Shown piece after piece: positions 36,434-46,323 of a stretch of 64,000 bases of DNA. The first letter of the stretch is position 1; each line of letters opens with the position of its first letter. The notes beneath the pieces were generated by a model that saw only the letters and a program-made list of their open reading frames with translations, did not search any database and had not been told where the DNA came from. This DNA is from Chloroflexus islandicus (GTDB lineage: Bacteria; Chloroflexota; Chloroflexia; Chloroflexales; Chloroflexaceae), in NCBI RefSeq assembly GCF_001650695.1, contig NZ_LWQS01000030.1, positions 55,747-119,746 on the forward strand, read 5' to 3'. Both the position numbers and the translations under genes were made by a program.

Positions 36434-38962
36434 TCATAACGCGAATCGGTTCCGCCGCAGCGCAATTTCCACCAGCCAGAGCGCCAAGGCGAGCCCTGCC
36501 AGCAGCGGCCAGAGTGAGGTGACGGTGGATGAAACTGGCAGCGGAGAGGTCTCGGCCAGCGCCGGTTCCAGACTGCCGCCGGTGATGGCGGCGATCTGTT
36601 GCAAGAGGGCTTCTCCCTGCGCTGGATCGGTAAGCGTATATTCAGCCGGCGGCGGCAACACGTAGCCGATGCTGCGCTGTAGCGTCTGCCCGCCGGCGAA
36701 CAAGGCAACGGTGATCTGGTACGGCCCAATTGTGGCCAAGGCCAGTTCACGCGCATACGTGCCCGGCGCGATCTGCGACAAACTAACGCTCTGTTCGCTG
36801 CCGTCGGGCAGGGTGACGCGCGCGCTGGCTTGCGCCAAATCGATCGGCGCTCCTCCCGCGGTTTGCGCTGCAACCACCAGCCGCGCGCCGGCAGCCGTTG
36901 GTTCCACCCGCACCTGCAACGGCCCGCTATCGGGTGTGGGCAGCGTATAGCGCACGATCTGGCTCCAGAACCGGTCGTATTCGGGCCATCCCGGCCACGT
37001 CGTAGCCCACGGTGCAGCAGCGCTGGCCGTCCATGCCACGCTGCGACCCAAGCCATATTGCCAGACCGCCAGCAATGGATCGTCGGCCGGGCTTTCGAGC
37101 ACGATGGTAGCTTCAGGACGCGGTTGCAGCGCGATATAGCCGTCAAGGGTCGGCAGCGCGCGTGGATCGAGGTTGCGCACTAACGGATGCGGTTGCTTGA
37201 GCAAGACCGGTACCGGTTGTTCTACCGTGAGTTCAGCGCCGGCAATTTCACTCTCTTGCAGGGTGATGCGCGGCAAGTCGGCGGCGTCAGCCACAAAATA
37301 GTAACGTCCATTGCCCCATTGCGCCAATTGTTCGAGCAGCTCGGTGTCGGCGTCCAGCCCAATTGCGATGGTGGAAAGGGTGATCTGCGCGGCGCGGGCA
37401 GTCTCGATCAATTGCTGATAACGCGGATAGTTATTAAAGTAACTGCGCCCGTCGGTTAACAAGACGGCGTGGCGCGCGCTGTGCGGCTCGGCGGCCAGCG
37501 CCGGCAACCCGACTGCCAGTGACCGTTCGATGTTGGTGCCGCCGCCGAGCGGCATGGTCGCGATTTGCGTTTGCAAGGCGGCAACGTTCGCGCCTTCCCC
37601 TACCGCTTGGAATGGCACTGTCCACAAGGTGTCGGTGTCGAAGGCCAGCACCCCGATCCGGTCGTCTGGTTGCAGCGCGGTAAGGGCAAGGATGGCCGCT
37701 TCTTTGGCCATGTCAAATTTACTCACGCCAAACGCGGCGCTCATGCTGGCCGAGCGGTCGATGATCAGCAAGAGCGATACCGGCGCGCGTTGCGGGCGCG
37801 GCGGCGGCGTCATCGCCAGCGGCAGCGCCTCGGCCAGCGGTGTCTCGGCGTAGCCGCCGAGGGTGAACGACTGGTTGCCGCCGAGCACCGTTAGCCCCTT
37901 GCCTTCGCTGCGCACGATTTCGCGCAAGGCAACCATCTGCTCGAACGACAACTGGCTGGCCGGCACATCCACCAGCACAATGCCGTCATAGGCGGCGAGC
38001 TGGTCGAGATTGGCCGGCAATGCGGCTGCCGGCAGGCGTTCCACGAGCATACCCGACTGGCGCAGGGTTGCGGCGAGCACAGCGCCGCCATCGCGATAGC
38101 CTTCAACCAGTAGGATCGTAGGCGGCGGTATCACCAGCGCCGTCGCCGCGGCAGTGTTGTTGGCGGTGAAGGTGTCGTTGCCCGCCGGGATCACTTCCGC
38201 GCGGAGACGCACGATTCCCGGTTCGCCGGCGGTATGGGTGATGGTAAACTGGTGCTGGTCGGGTGGAATAACGATCGGTTCTTCGCCGAGCAGTTGCTCG
38301 CCAGCCCATACCCGCAGCCGGGCGGCGAGCGGTTCGGCGCTGTTTAGAGCGCGGTAGGCGGTTGTGATGGTGAGTTCAAATACCTCACCGCTGCGGAGCA
38401 AGGCCGGCAGGTCGAGCCGGGTGATGGCAACTTCCGGTAGATTGGGTGGGGCAACGTAACGCACATCGATCTGGATGCCGGCCTGCACGGCGCGGTGCGC
38501 TTCAGCTAAAACATTGCCGCCGGTATCCTGCCCGTCGCTGATTACAATCACTCTGCCGCCGGAAGGCAACAGTTGGCGCGCCATCCGTAACGCCGCGGTG
38601 AGATCGCTGCCGGCGCTATCGGGCAACCGATCTCCGCCAGCCACCACATTGGCGCCAAACGCTAGCAAGCGCGTGGCCGGGCCGGCGGCATCGGCAATAG
38701 CTTGCGCCTCGGCGCGGATGGCCGCCTGCCCCTCCGCGGTGAGGCTCGCCGACTGATCGTAGAGCACAAGCAGCGGGCCGGCGGCTGGTGCGCCAGCCTG
38801 CCGCCAGACCGGATCGGCCAATGCGCTGATCAGCAGCGCGATGATCAGCATTCTGATCCCGACGACCAGCCATGGCAAGCGCCGGCCTGCTCGCCGCCAG
38901 ATCAACACCAATGCCGGCAACGCCAGCAAGAGCCAGAATAGATGAGGAGATTGCCACATCAT
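36434..38962 (-). CDS. Membrane protein with VWA and glutamine-amidotransferase-like domains
   Basis: 842 aa. Two N-terminal helices, a first VWA-like region with a weak metal site (LLVLYDQSASLT), then a class-I GATase-like fold (ILLVEGYRDGGAVLAATL ... GLTVLGGNQSF), a second, intact VWA with LLLIIDRSASMSAAFG, a beta-rich region, and a C-terminal helix (about 815-833). This matches large Bat-type proteins found with DUF58 and MoxR. Start 38962 overlaps the upstream gene's stop (ATGA). Confidence 0.83.
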   Translation of the reverse strand: MMWQSPHLFWLLLALPALVLIWRRAGRRLPWLVVGIRMLIIALLISALADPVWRQAGAPAAGPLLVLYDQSASLTAEGQAAIRAEAQAIADAAGPATRLLAFGANVVAGGDRLPDSAGSDLTAALRMARQLLPSGGRVIVISDGQDTGGNVLAEAHRAVQAGIQIDVRYVAPPNLPEVAITRLDLPALLRSGEVFELTITTAYRALNSAEPLAARLRVWAGEQLLGEEPIVIPPDQHQFTITHTAGEPGIVRLRAEVIPAGNDTFTANNTAAATALVIPPPTILLVEGYRDGGAVLAATLRQSGMLVERLPAAALPANLDQLAAYDGIVLVDVPASQLSFEQMVALREIVRSEGKGLTVLGGNQSFTLGGYAETPLAEALPLAMTPPPRPQRAPVSLLLIIDRSASMSAAFGVSKFDMAKEAAILALTALQPDDRIGVLAFDTDTLWTVPFQAVGEGANVAALQTQIATMPLGGGTNIERSLAVGLPALAAEPHSARHAVLLTDGRSYFNNYPRYQQLIETARAAQITLSTIAIGLDADTELLEQLAQWGNGRYYFVADAADLPRITLQESEIAGAELTVEQPVPVLLKQPHPLVRNLDPRALPTLDGYIALQPRPEATIVLESPADDPLLAVWQYGLGRSVAWTASAAAPWATTWPGWPEYDRFWSQIVRYTLPTPDSGPLQVRVEPTAAGARLVVAAQTAGGAPIDLAQASARVTLPDGSEQSVSLSQIAPGTYARELALATIGPYQITVALFAGGQTLQRSIGYVLPPPAEYTLTDPAQGEALLQQIAAITGGSLEPALAETSPLPVSSTVTSLWPLLAGLALALWLVEIALRRNRFAL

Positions 38963-40806
38963 CGCGCCTCCGCTGGGGGCCAGCGTTGGATGTACAGCCA
39001 TTCGCCAATCAAAACGATGATCGCGCCAATGATGAGCCACGACCACAACGGTTGCGGTGTCGCAGCGCGGGTGACCGGCGTCTGGGCCGGCGCTGCGCCG
39101 ATGGCGGCGCTGGCAACGCGCGGCGTTGGATCAGTTTCGCCGATGGCGCCGGCATTCACCGGGAGCTGCGTTTCGCGCAAGAGTTGGTCGCCGGCCCACT
39201 CTTGCACGCGGTAGAGACCGGCTTGGTTTGGCTCGATCGTCGCCGGAATGGCTGGTTGGACGGCGAGCGTCGTTTGGTTGCCGCTGGGGTCAATCACTGC
39301 CAATTGCGTGGCTCGAATATCGGCTTGGTAAATCAACGGTGCGCCGAGTGTTACTGCCGCCGGCGTGGGAGGCGGGGTCAGGTCGCGCACGGTGCGGGCA
39401 ACCAGCAGCGGAAAGGCTAACCGCGTTGTGAGCGGATTGTTTGCGAGATCGAAGTTCCACACCGCTACCTCGCTGCGCTCGAATCGCCCGCGCAGAATGA
39501 GCGGAATACCATCACTTAGTGCGAGCGGGGTTAACCACGCTGGCGGATCGATCGCGGCAATGCGCCCCCACGCGATCCCGCCTAGATTGACATCGCGCAA
39601 CAATGCTTCACCGGCCGGGGTGAGGGTGAGCGTTGTTCCAGCAGGCGTGAGGCCGTTGCTGGGGAGTAACTCGCCGGGTGGAGGATTGATGATCAGCATC
39701 GCTCCTGCCAGCCAGCGCCGAGGTTGCGTGTTCACAAAGATCGTCAGATCGGCAGCGGGATCGGGCACAAACGCCGCCGGATCAACGGTAGTCAACGACA
39801 CTTCCGGCATCGCCTGCAAGGCCCGCACCAACGCCGGCGCGTCGTCAGCAACCAGTACAACGTTGATCGGGCGCTGGCCGCTGACATTCACCACCGCCGC
39901 ATCGTCGAGCGGCAAGCCGTCGTTGCCGTTCAATTCCAACCGGATCTGTTGCGCCGGGCCGGGTAATGTCCATGCCAATTCCAAGGCTGCGTTGGGGCGG
40001 ATGTTGACCGGTTCAGTGCGGCTGAGCTGTTCGTCAACCAGCAACCGCACATTGCCGCGGAACGGTTGATTGCCGTGGTTCGCCAGCCGGGCGTAGACAT
40101 GCACCGCGCCGGCGTTGCCCGTTCGCGCAGCAAGGGTGACGACAGCGCGGTTCGGTTGGGCCGTGCCGAGTACTTCGATCTGCACCGGCAGTCGCAAAGT
40201 GGTGAGATCGGGTTGCGGTACAGCGCCGTCGGTCAACCAGACCACCCGCGCGCCGGGTTGGTCGAGCAGAAACGTTTCAGCGATGGTCAGCGCGCCGGTG
40301 ACATCACTGCCGGCGCCTTCGATCGTGATCTGCTCGACCGCCGCCAATAAACGGGCCGCATCGGCGCTGCCGCCGCGGTCAATCAGGCGCGCTTGCGGCC
40401 CGGCGCTGATCAGCACGACCTGATCGGCGCCGCGCATCTGCCGAATGAACGTTGCGGCGTGCTGGCGCGCGCGTTCGAGCCGGGTATTGCCGCCTTCGCG
40501 CATTGCCATACTGGTAGAGGTATCGATCAGGATTGCGGTCGTGCGTGCTGAACCCAGCCACGGCAAGGAGAATTGGGGTTGGGCCAAGGCCAACCCGATC
40601 AGCAACGCTGCCAACAGGTGCAACGCCAGCAACAGCGTCCACCGCAGCCGCCGGCGACGGCGGGCCGCCGGACGAGGCGGGATCTGTTGCCAGATCAAGA
40701 GCGAAGGCACGACTGTGCGCCGCCGGCGCGCTTGCCACAAGTGCAGTATGACGATCACCGGCAGCGCCAGTAGGGCGAGTAATCCTAGCGGGGCGAGTAA
40801 TGTCAT
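38959..40806 (-). CDS. BatA-like VWA membrane protein
   Basis: 615 aa. N-terminal membrane anchor (GLLALLALPVIVILHLW) and second helix, the BatA-type start typical of aerotolerance-operon proteins, followed by a VWA domain with an intact metal-ion site TAILIDTSTSMAMR, beta-rich regions, and a C-terminal helix LWSWLIIGAIIVLIGEWLYI. AGGAAACCT precedes ATG 40806. It is first in the downstream half of the cluster; the 1.9-kb repeat block separates it from DUF58. Confidence 0.83.
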   Translation of the reverse strand: MTLLAPLGLLALLALPVIVILHLWQARRRRTVVPSLLIWQQIPPRPAARRRRRLRWTLLLALHLLAALLIGLALAQPQFSLPWLGSARTTAILIDTSTSMAMREGGNTRLERARQHAATFIRQMRGADQVVLISAGPQARLIDRGGSADAARLLAAVEQITIEGAGSDVTGALTIAETFLLDQPGARVVWLTDGAVPQPDLTTLRLPVQIEVLGTAQPNRAVVTLAARTGNAGAVHVYARLANHGNQPFRGNVRLLVDEQLSRTEPVNIRPNAALELAWTLPGPAQQIRLELNGNDGLPLDDAAVVNVSGQRPINVVLVADDAPALVRALQAMPEVSLTTVDPAAFVPDPAADLTIFVNTQPRRWLAGAMLIINPPPGELLPSNGLTPAGTTLTLTPAGEALLRDVNLGGIAWGRIAAIDPPAWLTPLALSDGIPLILRGRFERSEVAVWNFDLANNPLTTRLAFPLLVARTVRDLTPPPTPAAVTLGAPLIYQADIRATQLAVIDPSGNQTTLAVQPAIPATIEPNQAGLYRVQEWAGDQLLRETQLPVNAGAIGETDPTPRVASAAIGAAPAQTPVTRAATPQPLWSWLIIGAIIVLIGEWLYIQRWPPAEAR

Positions 40807-40830
40807 AGGTTTCCTGAGATCAATATATTA

Positions 40831-41970
40831 ACCCTCACCCCCGTCCCCTCTCCCGCAACGCGGGAGAGGGGCGCTGCTGCCTTCCGCGCGAGCAGTGCCT
40901 GTCTCTCCCAATCGGCGGCTCCTCCTCTCCCGCCGTCAGGTGGGAGAGGGGGCCGGGGGGTGAGGGAAAACCAGCGCATCGCAAAGCCTTCAACTATATC
41001 TACGCTCATGCGTTCTGTCTACCCTTGAACCCGCTGGGAGCGAGGTAAGCGCTCTCCTATGATCATTGCGCACCGCCGCTCTCCATTTGTCATTACGAGC
41101 CGCCGGACGGCGGTAAAGCAATCTCCCGCGAGCACGGTCGATGCTGGCCCCCACCCCCAACCCCTCCCCCGCTGGGGGAGGGGCTAGCATCCCCGCTCTT
41201 CAGTTATCATTGCGCACCGCTGCTCTCCGTTTGTCATTGCGAGGGAGTGGCGGCGCCTAGCAAAGCTAGGTACCGCCCGACCGAAGCAATCTCCCCCTTT
41301 GGCGGAATGGGTGACTGAGCGCACCACTCCCGTGCTCGGAGGAGATTGCTGCGCTGCGCTCGCAATGACAGCGGTTGATGGCTGGGCGAGGGGCCAGTTC
41401 ACCCTCACCCCCGTCCCCTCTCCCGCAACGCGGGAGAGGGGCGCTGCTGCCTTCCGCGCGAGCAGTGCCTGTCTCTCCCAATCGGCGGCTCCTCCTCTCC
41501 CGCCGTCAGGTGGGAGAGGGGGCCGGGGGGTGAGGGAAAACCAGCGCATCGCAAAGCCTTCAACTATATCTACGCTCATGCGTTCTGTCTACCCTTGAAC
41601 CCGCTGGGAGCGAGGTAAGCGCTCTCCTATGATCATTGCGCACCGCCGCTCTCCATTTGTCATTACGAGCCGCCGGACGGCGGTAAAGCAATCTCCCGCG
41701 AGCACGGTCGATGCTGGCCCCCACCCCCAACCCCTCCCCCGCTGGGGGAGGGGCTAGCATCCCCGCTCTTCAGTTATCATTGCGCACCGCTGCTCTCCGT
41801 TTGTCATTGCGAGGGAGTGGCGGCGCCTAGCAAAGCTAGGTACCGCCCGACCGAAGCAATCTCCCCCTTTGGCGGAATGGGTGACTGAGCGCACCACTCC
41901 CGTGCTCGGAGGAGATTGCTGCGCTGCGCTCGCAATGACAGCGGTTGATGGCTGGGCGAGGGGCCAGTTC
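40831..41970. repeat. 570-bp tandem duplication, two identical copies
   Basis: 40831-41400 and 41401-41970 appear identical line by line over 570 bp. The unit contains CTCTCCCGCAACGCGGGAGAG, CATTGCGAG.../AGCAATCTCC and CCCCTCCCCCGCTGGGGGAGGGG hairpins. Reading frames within it (for example 40990-41190 and 41560-41760) are identical between copies but are not genes. Confidence 0.95.
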
Positions 41971-42560
41971 ACCCTCACCCCCGTCCCCTCTCCCGCAACG
42001 CGGGAGAGGGGCGCTGCTCCCTTCCGCGCGAGCAGTGCCTGTCTCTCCCACTCCGCGGCTCCCCCGCTCCCGCCGTCAGGTGGGAGCGGGGGCCGGGGGG
42101 TGAGGAAAAACCAGCGCATCGCAACGCCTTCAACCATATCTACGCTCATGCGTTCTGTCCGCCCTTGAACCCGCTAGGGTGCGGGGCAAGCGCCGCCACT
42201 CTCCATTCGTCATTGCGAGCCGCCGGATGGCGGCGAAGCGATCTCCCGCGAGCACAGTCGATGCTGGCCCCCACCCCCAACCCCTCCCCCGCTGGGGGAG
42301 GGGCTAGCACCCCCGCTCTTCAGTTATCATTGCGCACCGCTGCTCTCCGTTTGTCATTGCGAGGGAGTGGCGGCACCTAGCAAAGCTAGGTACCGCCCGA
42401 CCGAAGCAATCTCCCCCTTTGGCAGAATGGGTGGCTGAGCGCACCACTCCCGTGCTCGCAGGAGATTGCTTCGCTCCGCTGCGCTGCGCTCGCAATGACA
42501 ACCGCACACCCGCTCCCCGCTGAAATGTACCCCTCCCTCCCCCGGAGGGGGAGGGCTGGG
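41971..42560. repeat. Third, diverged and partial copy of the 570-bp unit
   Basis: It begins with the same ACCCTCACCCCCGTCCCCTC text but differs by several substitutions and a deletion of the order of 30 bp, and runs to about 42510. After it, CCTCCCCCGGAGGGGGAGG and CTTTGCG-type repeats reach to about 42690. Confidence 0.85.
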
Positions 42561-42712
42561 GTGGGGGCTTATGTTGGGGCGCAGGGAATGCAGCGGGTGA
42601 AGGACGAGCAAAAGATCCTGCAATTCCCTGCACCTTTGCGCCTCTTTGCGCCCTCTGCGTCTTTGCGTGTTGGCCTTAGCCCCTCCCCCGCCGGGTGAGG
42701 GCCAGCACCTCC

Positions 42713-43633
42713 CTACCCCAAAAACCGGCGCATCCGCAAAAACGGGATGATTTGCCGTTCGAGCGGCCAATCCACCATCACTGGCGCGTAGGCGATCCCG
42801 CTGGCGGCGCAACGCTGGGCTAGCGCGGCCCGCCATGCTTGCGCCGCTGCCCGGTATGACGCCAGCGTCTCGTCGTCGAGATCGAGCGCCAGCCGTTCAC
42901 CAGTCTCGCTATCGACCAGCTCGAGCGGGCCGTGCAGGTTGGGCGCGACTTCGGCTGGGCTCAGCAGGTGCAGCGCCATAACTTGCCAGCGTGGGGCCGG
43001 TAGATACTGGGCAATCGTTTCGATGGGCATCGGGGTTAGGAGATCGGAGATCACCAACGCTAACCCGCCTTGTGGCCGTCGCTGTGCCACTTGCTGCGCC
43101 GCCTGCGCTAAATCGGTCTGGTGGCCCGGCGCCAGTGCGCGCAGGCTGCGAAACAATCCCACTGCCAGCGCTTTGCCGCGGGCCGGCCCAAAGACCGGCG
43201 TTGCTGGCGCGCCGGCTACGACCGTGACTTGATCGCCGTGCGCCAATGCCAGATACCCGATCGCGCCGGCTAGTTGGATCGCCAACCGCAGCCGGGCCGG
43301 TTCGCCCGTCACCATGCTGCGCGACGTGTCAACGAGCACGCTCACCGCCACCTCTTGCTCGATCTCGCCCAACCGCACCAGCAGGTGCTCTTGGCGGGCG
43401 TAGGCATGCCAATCGAGATAGCGCGGGTCGTCGCCATGCACGTAGGGGCGATGGTCGTTGAAAATGGTAGCCGGCATCTGCTGGCGGCTGGGGTGTTGGC
43501 CCACGATCGGCGTGCCGCGCAGCGTGCGCTGCGCTTGCAGACTCAGCCGTTCGAGCCGGCGCAAGAAGGCTTCGTCAAACAGCGGCGGCTCGGTGGCAGC
43601 CAGTTTACGGCGAAAAATAGTTGCGAACCACAT
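42713..43633 (-). CDS. DUF58 family protein
   Basis: 306 aa. The DUF58 signature is complete: RTLRGTPIVGQHPSRQQMPA-type, FNDHRPYVHGDDPRYLDWHAYARQ and the VWA-like VAVSVLVDTSRSM. DUF58 proteins usually accompany MoxR ATPases in envelope or aerotolerance clusters; no moxR is in view. The start at 43633 (or 43642) lies inside the 3' end of the upstream gene, overlapping by about 30 nt in another frame; a much longer open frame to 43963 is a shadow of that gene. Confidence 0.87.
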   Translation of the reverse strand: MWFATIFRRKLAATEPPLFDEAFLRRLERLSLQAQRTLRGTPIVGQHPSRQQMPATIFNDHRPYVHGDDPRYLDWHAYARQEHLLVRLGEIEQEVAVSVLVDTSRSMVTGEPARLRLAIQLAGAIGYLALAHGDQVTVVAGAPATPVFGPARGKALAVGLFRSLRALAPGHQTDLAQAAQQVAQRRPQGGLALVISDLLTPMPIETIAQYLPAPRWQVMALHLLSPAEVAPNLHGPLELVDSETGERLALDLDDETLASYRAAAQAWRAALAQRCAASGIAYAPVMVDWPLERQIIPFLRMRRFLG

Positions 43634-44816
43634 CGCGTACATCCGTGGGAATGCGTAGCGGATCGTCGGCGGCTTGCACAGGGCCGCTGGCGCTGCCGCC
43701 GCTCGACCGGATCGACAATCCACCCGGTTGGTTGCTGCCGGGTTGGCCCGTGCTCGTCCCCTCAGCCGGCACTTGGCCATCACCGCTGCTTTCGAGCTCG
43801 AACGGCCTGCCATCGGTGCCGAGCGGGCTAAACGCTTGCTCGCGGCGCTGGCTGCCGGGAGCATTGCCGGCCCCGCCGCCGCCGCCATCAGCCACCGGCG
43901 CGGCTGGTTGGCGTTCAAGCGCATCAGCCAGTGCCTCAACTCCAGCAGCGCCGGCCAGCGCATCGCCGAATTGCAGCGCGTCAGCCGTGGCCCGCATCTG
44001 ATCGGCTAGATCGGGCCGCGCCTGCGCTATTTCGCGCGCCGCTTCGCGCAACGCTTCAGCGATCGCTTCCCGCGCTGCCGGCGAAATCTCGCCCATCTGA
44101 TCGGCCAGTTCGCGCAACGCATCAGCCGCGCCGCTGATGTCACCCCGATCCAACGCCTCAGCCGCCGGGCGGGTGATGCTCTGATCGCGCAACGCATCGG
44201 CCAGTGCCGACAGCACTCCCGGATCAGTCCCGCTGGCAGCGATTGGCTCCCCGGCGGGGGGTGGCGGCTCTGGTGAGGGCGCTTCGACCACTGGATCGGG
44301 CTGGTTTAAGGCCGGCAACGGCTCGGCGCTGCCGACCGGCGGGATCGGTGGACTGACCAGCGCCTGCAAGCCGGCCAGTACTAGCAGTAACGCACCCAAC
44401 ATGAACGCATCCGGCCAGAGCGGTCGCCGGGTTCGTTTGACATAATGTTGAATGCGGTTGGTACTCTCTAGGGCTTGCTGCGCGAGTTGGGCCGCGACCC
44501 CGCTTGGCGCGCCGTTCAATTCCAGCGCGGTACTCAATTGCTCCTGCAACTGAAACCGGCGATCGAGCCGCCGGGCCGCGATCGGGGGCGTTAAGCGGAA
44601 AAGCAGCGCCTGCATACCGCCAATCACGGCGCTGCCGGCAATGATCCAGCCGAGGAGTGCCGGCGGTAGTGACGGGAGGCCCAACACGGGCAAGATGGCG
44701 CCAATACAGGCGATGATGAAGCCGGCGCTGACAACGCGCACCAGCGTTTCGATTGCGTGCTGGCGCCAGCGTTGGGCGCTGAGTTGGCGGAGCTGTTGCG
44801 CAAGTTGGTGTTGCAT
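43605..44816 (-). CDS. Membrane protein of a DUF58/VWA cluster, Ala/Gly-rich
   Basis: 403 aa. Two N-terminal helices (about 25-75), a coiled, Gln/Arg-rich segment, another helix at about 135-155, a Pro/Glu-rich linker, then a long helical region with repeated ALADALRD/ALREAAREI patterns and a Gly/Ser-rich tail. It resembles DUF4175-type partners of DUF58. A TACACT box lies just 6 nt before ATG 44816 and no ribosome-binding site is seen, suggesting a leaderless transcript. First gene of the cluster. Confidence 0.7.
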   Translation of the reverse strand: MQHQLAQQLRQLSAQRWRQHAIETLVRVVSAGFIIACIGAILPVLGLPSLPPALLGWIIAGSAVIGGMQALLFRLTPPIAARRLDRRFQLQEQLSTALELNGAPSGVAAQLAQQALESTNRIQHYVKRTRRPLWPDAFMLGALLLVLAGLQALVSPPIPPVGSAEPLPALNQPDPVVEAPSPEPPPPAGEPIAASGTDPGVLSALADALRDQSITRPAAEALDRGDISGAADALRELADQMGEISPAAREAIAEALREAAREIAQARPDLADQMRATADALQFGDALAGAAGVEALADALERQPAAPVADGGGGGAGNAPGSQRREQAFSPLGTDGRPFELESSGDGQVPAEGTSTGQPGSNQPGGLSIRSSGGSASGPVQAADDPLRIPTDVRDVVRNYFSP

Positions 44817-44967
44817 ACTGGCAGTGTACCACAATCTGATCGGGTACAATATGACACGCCGATGAGTTTTTGGGAGGGGGGGAATAGGGAGTAGGGATGT
44901 GGGGGAGATGGTTCATTTCCGCCGGTCTCTTTTTCCTGCGCTGCTGTCATGAATGAGGAGAAGCGAT

Positions 44968-46323
44968 ATGAATGATCTGCTCGCGCTGCTGGCCCGCCGG
45001 GTGGCCGAGGGTCGCCCGTTGCGGGTGGGCTTGATCGGGGCCGGGAAGTTTGGCACGATGTTTTTGGCGCAGGCCCGCCGGGTGGCCGGGTTGCACGTGC
45101 TGGGGGTGGCCGATCTGGCGCCCGATCGGGCGCGGGCGGCGTTGGCGCGCGCTGGCTGGCCTGCCGAACAGTACGCAGCCGCGTCGCTGGCCGATGCGCT
45201 GAAGACTGGCGCGACATACGTGGGTGATGATGCGGCGGCCTTGATCGCTGCCGATGGCCTCGATGTGATTGTAGAGGCGACCGGCGCGCCGGCGGCGGGA
45301 GTGGCGCATTGTTTGCTTGCAATCGAGCACCGCCGCCACATTGTGATGGTGAATGTCGAAGCCGATGCGCTGGTGGGCCCCTTGCTCGCTCGCCGCGCCG
45401 CCGAGGCCGGGGTGGTCTATTCGCTGGCCTACGGCGATCAGCCGGCCCTGATCGCCGAACAGGTGGAGTGGGCGCGGGCTTGTGGCTTCGAGGTGGTTTG
45501 CGCCGGCAAAGGCACCCGCTATCTGCCTCATTACCACCACAGCACGCCAGAGACGGTCTGGCAGTATTACGGCTTGAGCGCCGAGCAAGCGGCGGCTGGC
45601 GGCATGAATCCGCAGATGTTCAATTCCTTCCTCGACGGCACCAAATCGGCGATCGAGATGGCGGCGGTGGCGAATGCCTGCCATCTGCCCCCGCAGCCGC
45701 ACGGCCTTGCCTTCCCGCCGTGCGGGGTCGATGATTTGCCCCACGTCTTGCGTCCGCGTGAGGCGGGTGGTCAACTCACCCACGCCGGCACCGTCGAGGT
45801 GGTCTCGTCGCTCGAACGCGATGGCCGTCCGGTCTTCCGCGATCTGCGCTGGGGCGTCTATGTGGTCTTTGCCGCGCCCGACGACTACGTGCGGCGTTGT
45901 TTTGCCGAATATGGTCTCGTCACCGATTCGAGCGGCGTCTACAGTGCGCTCTACCGGCCTTACCACTTGATCGGCCTTGAGTTGCCGATCTCGGTGTTGC
46001 GGGTGGGCTTGCGCCATGAGGCGACCGGTTGCCCGCAGGCGTTTTTGGGTGATGTGGTAGCGGTCGCCAAGCGTGATCTCGCCGAGGGCGAGGCGCTCGA
46101 TGGCGAGGGGGGCTATACCGTCTACGGCAAGCTGATGCCGGCGGCGGATTCGGTGGCTGCCGGCGCGTTGCCGATCGGTCTCGCTCACGGCATCCGCACT
46201 CTGCGCCCGATTCCGGCTGGGGCCGTCGTGCGCTGGGATGATGTCGCTTACGAAACGAACCATCCGACCGTGCGCTTGCGCCGGTTAATGGAGCGCACGA
46301 TGGCGCCGGGGGTGACCCAATGA
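44968..46323 (+). CDS. NAD-dependent homoserine-dehydrogenase-like oxidoreductase with SAF domain (COG4091 type)
   Basis: 451 aa. N-terminal Rossmann fold RVGLIGAGKFGTMFLAQARR, a conserved YSLAYGDQPALIAEQVEWAR, MNPQMFNSFLDGTKSAIEMA, and a C-terminal SAF-like region (about 355-440, AVAKRDLAEGEALDGEG). Proteins of this type act on small hydroxy or keto acids in sugar-acid pathways; the substrate is unknown. GGAGAAG precedes ATG 44968. It overlaps the next gene (ATGA), so the two probably act in one pathway. Confidence 0.85.
   Translation: MNDLLALLARRVAEGRPLRVGLIGAGKFGTMFLAQARRVAGLHVLGVADLAPDRARAALARAGWPAEQYAAASLADALKTGATYVGDDAAALIAADGLDVIVEATGAPAAGVAHCLLAIEHRRHIVMVNVEADALVGPLLARRAAEAGVVYSLAYGDQPALIAEQVEWARACGFEVVCAGKGTRYLPHYHHSTPETVWQYYGLSAEQAAAGGMNPQMFNSFLDGTKSAIEMAAVANACHLPPQPHGLAFPPCGVDDLPHVLRPREAGGQLTHAGTVEVVSSLERDGRPVFRDLRWGVYVVFAAPDDYVRRCFAEYGLVTDSSGVYSALYRPYHLIGLELPISVLRVGLRHEATGCPQAFLGDVVAVAKRDLAEGEALDGEGGYTVYGKLMPAADSVAAGALPIGLAHGIRTLRPIPAGAVVRWDDVAYETNHPTVRLRRLMERTMAPGVTQ

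Noticed and set aside
40831..42560. Insertion sequence
   Set aside because: No transposase, no terminal inverted repeats or target duplications seen; it is a tandem repeat of mosaic hairpins.
44947..46263. 438-aa frame opposite the SAF-domain dehydrogenase
   Set aside because: Shadow of a gene with clear Rossmann and SAF motifs.
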